Shown here one piece after another: positions 58,186 through 64,000 of a DNA stretch of 64,000 nucleotides. Position 1 is the stretch's first letter. Every line of letters starts with the position of its first letter. A program made the position numbers and the translations under genes. The DNA comes from Eumeta japonica (Eukaryota > Arthropoda > Insecta > Lepidoptera > Psychidae): NCBI GenBank assembly GCA_005406025.1, contig BGZK01000073.1, positions 776,759 to 840,758 of the forward strand, written 5' to 3'. The notes under the pieces were generated by a model. It made no database searches. It saw nothing but the letters and a program-made list of their open reading frames with translations, and was not told the origin of the DNA.

Positions 58186-58689
58186 GAATTATTGGATGAA
58201 AAATATTAAATTGAATGATTTTGCCGACGTGTGCGAATGAAGGAGTAATGTTTGTGTCGTATCGATCGAGACCTTGTTTCAATTTTGGCGTCGTCGTTAA
58301 AAATATACTTTTTAAGTTTTAAATAAATCATCTATCGCGATTCGCCATAAGCGTGATTATCTTTGAGAAGTTAACCGTAACGATGTTGTCCAAAATTATC
58401 CAGAATTATTTATTTTTGTTATTTAAATTGCATAACTTTTTTATGTGATATAACAGCAAATTTGTTTTTCGTGTTTTTTGGACCTGCATTATAAGACCTT
58501 GATTCTTGTCAAATTCAGTAATTCTAGATCAACAAAGAGTTGATTAAACTCATATATATAGATGTCAATTTATTAGCATTTGCATACAGCGAAAATGGCC
58601 ACATTTCTTGAACGCTTTGACTTAGAAGCTTGTTTTTATACAGTTCCAAGGGACCCTAGCCCTGAGTATGATATTAACTTCAATTCGAT
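57389..58689. other. unassigned AT-rich DNA
   Basis: Contains a 74-nt (TA)n tract at 58110-58183. The frames across it (57943-58282) are mostly Ile-Tyr repeats and not genes. Confidence 0.5.
58110..58183. repeat. (TA)37 microsatellite
   Basis: Uninterrupted TA alternation, the longest in the window. Confidence 0.97.
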
Positions 58690-58950
58690 ATGTTCAAACA
58701 TTACTGTAGGAAAAGGGACTTGAAAAAGCGACAACGAAGTGCTCCTATGCGGGCTTCTATTGAGGTACGGTTCTCTAAAGTAGGGATAGTTCTCGATTCA
58801 CGCCCTATAGGCACACCTGAGAACTTTTTCGTAAAAAAACGCCCTTTCTCGATAGAAAACAAACAGACGGCGACGGCGTGTGGCCTGAGCGACATTTTTA
58901 AAGTCAATATCCCGTCTACTCGCATAGACCTTACATTCTTCTAGAACTCT
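58690..58950. other. unassigned patch open on both strands
   Basis: The plus strand is open for 84 codons (58690-58944) and the minus strand for 74 (58925-58701), with a GC content above its neighbours. Neither translation shows a domain I know. It may be a single-copy or repeat-derived fragment. Confidence 0.3.
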
Positions 58951-59188
58951 AGAGTAACGACATTCGTCATTAGGTCAAAATTATTAACTAAAATATTATT
59001 TTTTCGTGTAAAAATTTTCTTCGTCCCCTTGTTATAATTCAAGTCCCTGAAAAAGTTATATTTGATATGGTAATGTCTTGGGGATGTTAATATATTCATG
59101 CATGTCAACGGCGGTAATTGACTAATTGATAGGGTTGTCTTTGCGCCGATATGGATGCGCGATTCGATGCTGTCCACTTGCGGATTGA
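58951..59188. other. unassigned DNA
   Basis: Nothing recognised. Confidence 0.45.
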
Positions 59189-59335
59189 CTAATAAGTTAG
59201 GTCAAATTGAACCGCTAACACTGCGTCTCGACAAGCACTTAAGCCGTCGGTCACGGAAGGCATCATCGTGTGGGTGACACCGGGCGTTGGCACCCCGAAA
59301 CTGCATTGAGCCAGAGTGGAGGCACAAAATGAGTA
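59189..59335 (+). mobile_element. SINE body ('taagcc.cggtcacgga' type), copy 2
   Basis: taagccgtcggtcacggaag (59232-59251), gtgacaccgggcgttggca and ctgcattgagccagagtgga follow the same order as the copy at 29.31-29.40 kb. It abuts the hAT coding remnant. Confidence 0.55.
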
Positions 59336-60085
59336 GGACTCATGACAAGCGGATTTTAGACCCTTTCGCAAAGGCAGATACAGCGGAATCGTCAAATATG
59401 GAAGAAGAACCCGAATTCACAACTAATGAAGAATTAAAAGTATAAAATTCAGAAATGGATACCGAGTGTTCTGGTTCCAAAAATCAATATCATCTCTCCA
59501 CCCTGGACTGTGGGAAATAGAACCGAAATGTTTAATTGCGTTTCCTTCATCATATTGGGCTGAGAGAGTATTTAGTCCAGTAGCTAATTTACTGTTTAAG
59601 AAAAGGAATAAGCTGCAGATTACTATGCTTGGTGATTTGCGACTGACGTTAACTAAATTGAAACCCAACATTAACAATTGTTAAGGCCTCAACCGTTTTT
59701 TACTGATTTTGATTAATTGTCTTGTCTTTCCCTACGTGCAGTGCTCCAGTGCGAGGTGCTCCACTTTGTGTATTGTCTTGCATTTGTCGCTTAAATTATA
59801 ATTTTGTTCATTACACTTTATATAATCTTTGTCTGAATTATTTTTATTATAACATGTTTCAGTATTTTTAAATAATTAATAATCGTAACCCTCAGCTACG
59901 ACTACGAGTAGCAAGATTGGAGAGAGAGAGAGAGAGAATAAGTTTTTAAATTGTAATTATTTATAGATATAGACATACATATAAAATTGGTATAATTAAC
60001 TATTATATAAAGGGGGGCGTTATAATTTTGTTTTCTTATAAAGGGGGCGGTAGTCCATAAAAGGTTGGGAACCTTTGACCTAAAG
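59336..60085 (+). mobile_element. hAT transposon 3' end with transposase C-terminus
   Basis: Plus-strand remnant of a hAT (ZBED/SCAND3-like) transposase. DPFAKADTAESSNMEEEPEF and TTNEELKV (about 59360-59443), a stop and a shift, then FWFQKSISSLHPGLWEIEPK, CLIAFPSSYWAERVFSPVAN, LLFKKRNKLQITMLGDLRLT and LTKLKPNIN (59466-59684). The FPSSYxAERVFS..N block is the conserved hAT dimerisation region. The 3' untranslated part carries ggggggcgttataattttgt and gggggcggtagtccataaaa, and ends aggttgggaacctttgacct (about 60061-60080), a hAT-like terminal sequence. The 5' part of the element is missing. Confidence 0.8.
59920..59938. repeat. (GA)n microsatellite
   Basis: Uninterrupted GA alternation within the hAT 3' untranslated region. 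Confidence 0.9.
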
Positions 60086-60253
60086 AAACATCGTAAATCT
60101 CTGAATTTCCACGGGAAACCCAAACTAGTTGTAAACAGTAAATGCGTTTCTTTATTTTAATGAGGCCTAATATAGTTATTTATCGTACGGAGCCCTATCT
60201 AAGCGAGTTCGACTAACGCTTATCTGGTTTCTTTTAATTATACGTGCTCTATA

Positions 60254-61539
60254 CAAGGGGCGTTCAATAAAAAGTGAGAATAAGTATGTTGCCGATAACT
60301 TTCGTTAAATGTTATTTTATTTCTAGACACAGCTATTTAGCATAAAACAAAGAAATATGCTTTTTTTATTTCTTTGTTTTCCTTTTAAAATTAAAATTAA
60401 AAGTAAAATTCCTTTCTTAAATATAATCTTCATCCTGAGCACCTAAAATTCTTGTTCTGCAGCGACCAATGCTTCATCATCTTCAAATCTTGTTATTTCA
60501 GACACTTCTTCAATCTTGGAAATAGATAGAAATCACTAGCGACAAGGATGGGTGAACATGGAGGATGTCAGAGTGTTTCGAAGCCAGCGTCTCCAATTCC
60601 AGCCATAGCAATGACGATCCTGTGAGCCGAAGCATACTCTTGATGGAACAAAACAATTTTTGCTGGTTTGTCTGGCCGTTTCTTTTGAATTACATAGGGC
60701 AATTTCTTTATTTATTCTGCATCTAAAGAGCCCGTAACAGTTGCTCTACGGTCGAGATATTCTATCACGAACACCCCTTTATTATCTCAAAAAAGAGCTT
60801 TCATGATCTTTCCGGCAGAAAGTGTCGCCTTCAATTTTTTAGAGGTAAGAGATGGTGGTCTTTTTTACGTACCGTAATTTTGTTTCTGATGAAGCCACTT
60901 TTCATTTACGGCTGTAAATCCATCTAAAATACTATCGGGATCTTGTTGTAACAGTTCCAAGGAAGCTCGAGAAATAAAAGCTCAGCCCGGTTGGTTTCCG
61001 TGCATTAGTAAACATTCTGGGGACCCAGCGCAAGGATACTTGTTGCATCCATAAACGTTCGTGTAAAATAACGTGCACACTACCAAAAGAAATCTTTGTT
61101 TCTTTGGCTATAAAACGTACCGTGAAACGATGATCTTCAATTTTTTTTACCATTTGTTCGGTCACTACCGTTGTCGGGCGACCCGAGCGAGGGTTATCTT
61201 TGGTGGATGTTCCCCCACGTTCAGAATCGGCGCACCAACGGACAACTGTAGAATACGGTGGCAGAGGATTTGCTCCTATAGCATCCTGTGAGTCTTGATT
61301 AACTCGCTGTGTAGTGTAATTTTTCAAGCACAGTTGCTTAATCGCACGTAATTCAATTTTTCTATTTTCAAGAGCACGCTAAGATAGAATATAAGCCAAA
61401 GGCTCTCATTTTATAAAACAAAAGGCATTAAATTATTTATTTTTTAAATCTGATTAATATCCAGCTTTACCAGCCAGCATTTACTTTTTTGGTTCAAAGA
61501 ATTTGTACCTCATTCTCATTTTTTAATGTACGCTCCTCA
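60254..61539 (-). mobile_element. mariner element, nearly full length, inactive
   Basis: About 1,286 bp, the usual mariner length. Terminal inverted repeats: caaggggcgttcaataaaaa (60254 onward) and the reverse complement of 61539 backward, tgaggagcgtacattaaaaa, both continuing into tgagaat-a. The left flank is TA (60252-60253), the expected target; the right flank is TG, so one TA has mutated. The transposase lies on the minus strand from about 61372 to 60440. In addition to the transposase stops, the start codon position reads CTT. Ends preserved, protein dead. Confidence 0.88.
60440..61372 (-). pseudogene. mariner transposase pseudogene
   Basis: N-terminal helix-turn-helix part is open from LENRKIELRAIKQLCLKNYT (first codon CTT where the family has ATG) through QDAIGANPLPPYSTVVRWC, DNPRSGRPTTVVTEQMVKKI and ETKISFGSVHVILHERLWMQ. 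A frameshift follows near 60960. The catalytic part reads ILDGFTAVNEKWLH (Asn where the first catalytic Asp is expected), SAGKIMKALF with a stop for Trp, IVLFHQEYASAHRIVIAMAG (Glu in place of the second Asp), a stop, then HPPCSPILVASDFYLFP. From that Glu to the Asp of ASD there are 34 residues, the D34D spacing. Further stops at LDAE and KKCLK. Such an enzyme would cut and paste at TA; this copy cannot. Confidence 0.88.
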
Positions 61540-62214
61540 TGAGCTCCGACAGTGATACACTTATTTATTTTATAACGCTTATATCACTATTATATGAACC
61601 CGAAGAAATCACTCTAAGCAAATGCATTATCCGATAAAAGCTGAACTACATGTAAAGAAGATAATAGATTCTTTCAAATAATAGAGTTCTTTAAAAAAAT
61701 GGTACAATGCCACCATCTGAACAGGATTATGGTGTTGAATTATATATGAAACATTTGTCAATAGAGACGAGCGAATCGATCATGGATATTTTTTTTTTAA
61801 TAAAGGATAATAAATCCGGCAACTCTATCCCTTTCGCAACTCTACGGCTTTCCCTTCACGGTCGACCAGTTCGGATAAATAGGCAAAATATGTTTATTTA
61901 ACCGTATTTTTCACCAGCCAGTACCGGCGGGCCAATATTTATTTTACCTTTTACGAGCCAAGTACAGGCCGGTAACTTCGAAAAATCAATATATCCGGGT
62001 ACCTCGATTTTCAATTGCGCATTACCTCGTGCGCGCCCGCCAGACGTACGTTTGTCTTTTCGTCTTGTCCATATCGTCGGTAAGCATTGCGAGATCATAA
62101 AAATATTACTACATTACTTGGATACCAAAAAAAAGTAAATAACAGAAAATACTGGCCAATGAAATAATTATTATTTCTTCGCAAATGTGTAGCTGTTGCC
62201 GAAAAAAAATAATG
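61540..62214. other. unassigned DNA
   Basis: 61880-62090 is moderately GC-rich and looks single-copy. Frames at 61707-61901 and 61898-62098 show no domain. Confidence 0.45.
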
Positions 62215-62402
62215 GCCAAAAACCGGCCAAGGGTCGCGCTGTCACGCGCAGCTTGGGGTTCCGTAATTGCCTGTACCCATCACAATTTTCTCTTTGATAC
62301 TTTGAATCTATCGATTGAGCTCACGGTTTAGCGTCTAATAATGTCTAAAAATTTGCTAACATAGGTAGGATACCGGCTGAATATAACAATTCCGTAAGCT
62401 CC
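62215..62402 (+). mobile_element. 'accggcca' element, 5' part, copy 4
   Basis: aaaaccggccaagggtcgcg, cacgcgcagcttggggttcc, ttgatactttgaatctatcg, attgagctcacggttt and taatgtctaaaaatttgcta follow copy 1 closely. Truncated after about 190 bp. Confidence 0.65.
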
Positions 62403-64000
62403 TTTTTCAATTGCTTAGCCTTCACCTCGGTGTGTGCTCTACCTGTTGTTGTTGGCCCACCAGTTGCGCCACCGCAGGATACGTCGTTTTTCCGTTACAT
62501 GCTAACTGCCTTAAAGTCCGAATCGCTAAGAACGGGCTAGATTTCGTAGCGTATGCGACCGTGTGTAATTTATACAACCGTAGAGGCAAGTCTTGTACCT
62601 CATGCCAATCAATTAGTTGAAAATCCTTATCTTCAGAGTTAATAATTATTTGCCGAAATATCGTACGCCTATTTGTAGTAAAAACTATTGAATATAACCT
62701 AAATTTACATATAATTGAAGTAACGTCGTTTTATAATTTAATCTCCCGCATGCTAACCGGCATTTAGTAAAACTCTGTTGGAGGTTGGACAACTGGCATC
62801 AAAACCACTCTTATTTTGACAAACCCAGTTATGAATATTCCATGGTGCGGGACGACATAATATTTTCCCTTTTCTAAATCTTCCGCTGATCCATCGTATG
62901 GTGACATATGTTTTAAATTCGCATACTCCTTCATGAACATCACATATCTTACTCGAAATTTCTCATTAGACAGTAACCGTTTTTTTTTAATGAGTAAAAG
63001 CGCTTCGGCGAGAACTATTTCGAGTCACCTAGTTGGGGTCGCTTCGTTAATAGCGGAAAATGTACCACATCCCTAATAATTATCGAGTATCGATAGCGAT
63101 TCCCAATCGACCTCCATGCAAGGAAAAAAATATATGGTGGTACGTACCGATAATATCGGTTTTCATTACTTTATTGAGTGTAGATTTAGGGATAGCAGTC
63201 CAAATAGTAATGATTATTATGTAATAAATGCAATTGGATTACATATCAGACAGACAGACAGAGATAGACACACACACACACACACAAAATACCTTCATTT
63301 TGTATGCCTTTACATTCAGACTATAATTTTCAAACATTACAGTCTTTGAGTGCCTTTTGTTTACATGTCTTATATGTTTTCAAAATGACGTCACTGCTTG
63401 TAGTCAATACAGTTATTAATGTATTCTCTTTACCTATCTTCGGACAATTAATACACTATAGAATGTAATTTTTTACATTTTCTCATGTACTTAGTATAGT
63501 TAATAATGTATTGTCTTTACCATTTTTGTATATATATAAGACAATTCGTCAAATTTAGGAATCTCAGGAATTAATAAACACGTTGTGTTGCTCTGAAATA
63601 ACAAAGAAACGACATTTAAAGTTTATTAATTAATTTGTCGATTCCTCTTTCACTGAATTACAAGATAATTAACTTTTATTTCACACTATCGCCATATTAA
63701 AAAACCTCCTGTTTTATCCATTGAAATGACATACGGATTTCTACCAGTGGCGCCATCTATTCATAACTAAGTGTAAACCTGAACTGTTTTATCTTCAAAC
63801 AAATAGTTTAAAGAAATCTAATTTCTTTATATATATATATATATATATATATGTATAATAGAGACAAAACTAATTTAATTTGATTTCGGTTTAATGAGAT
63901 AAAAATATTGAGGACAATCAGAAAGTATAAAAATATGTTATCAACTGTTATAAATACAGTTGAAAAAGTAATATATTACATTCTGTAATGTTTTTAAATA
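62403..64000. other. unassigned AT-rich DNA with small microsatellites
   Basis: (CAGA)n and (CA)n at 63247-63286, (AT)n at 63828-63853. TGACGTCA at about 63386. The frames at 62411-62620 and 63116-63349 show no domain. Confidence 0.45.

Noticed and set aside
57943..58282. Frames of 88 and 61 codons on both strands
   Set aside because: Mostly Ile-Tyr repeats from the (TA)37 tract; they appear on both strands.
63241..63290. CAGA/CACA tract as a LINE tail
   Set aside because: The usual aaatttcatcaaaatcc text is missing upstream; treated as a microsatellite.

Overview
This window looks like a stretch of an insect nuclear genome, most likely a moth or butterfly (Lepidoptera). It is AT-rich, with no operons, no dense coding, no rRNA and no intact tRNA. 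Many repeats resemble families common in lepidopteran genomes: a Helitron with TC...CTAG ends and an 'aagtcgcggg' hairpin, RTE-type endonuclease/reverse-transcriptase fragments, 'accggccaagtgcg' elements with 3' GACGGACGGACATG tails, and SINE bodies containing 'taagcc..cggtc'. These identifications come from recognising protein and motif patterns by eye; no search was run. No host protein-coding gene could be supported. Nearly every open frame over 60 codons is chance, a microsatellite, or a piece of a dead transposon.

Layout. 1-785: minus-strand RTE reverse transcriptase. 3.0-3.7 kb: full-length 'accggcca' element. 4.64-4.92 kb: GC-rich patch with an inverted pair of TGACGTCA sites. 5.4-6.06 kb: possible hAT remnant, then a SINE. 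7.62-7.81 kb: compact set of nested palindromes. 8-19.7 kb: mostly unassigned AT-rich DNA with small repeats. 19.8-21.7 kb: R1/LOA-like LINE with RNase H remnant. 23.3-23.9 kb: well-preserved non-autonomous Helitron. 25.3-25.85 kb: second RTE fragment. 26.2-28.1 kb: dispersed 'atgggatcc' repeats leading up to a long inverted repeat (28.22-28.86 kb, about 300-bp arms, 33-nt loop). 29-42 kb: SINEs, LINE tails and unassigned DNA. 43.5-44.65 kb and 48.4-49.1 kb: two copies of one CR1/Jockey-like LINE in opposite orientation, with a 118-bp duplication (46.3 kb) and a degraded tandem array of roughly 119-bp units (47.2-48.2 kb) between them. 50-64 kb: SINE, RTE, three more 'accggcca' elements (one split by another repeat), a hAT 3' end, and a nearly full-length but dead mariner (60.25-61.54 kb).

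The transposons carry many stops and frameshifts, so this is old, slowly decaying DNA with no sign of a functioning gene cluster. It could be a gene desert or the inside of a very large intron; the sequence cannot separate these. The strongest candidates for something undescribed are the 28.2-28.9 kb foldback (a potential endogenous siRNA hairpin or foldback transposon), the 47.2-48.2 kb tandem array, the 7.6 kb palindrome cluster, and the GC-rich CRE-palindrome patch at 4.7 kb.
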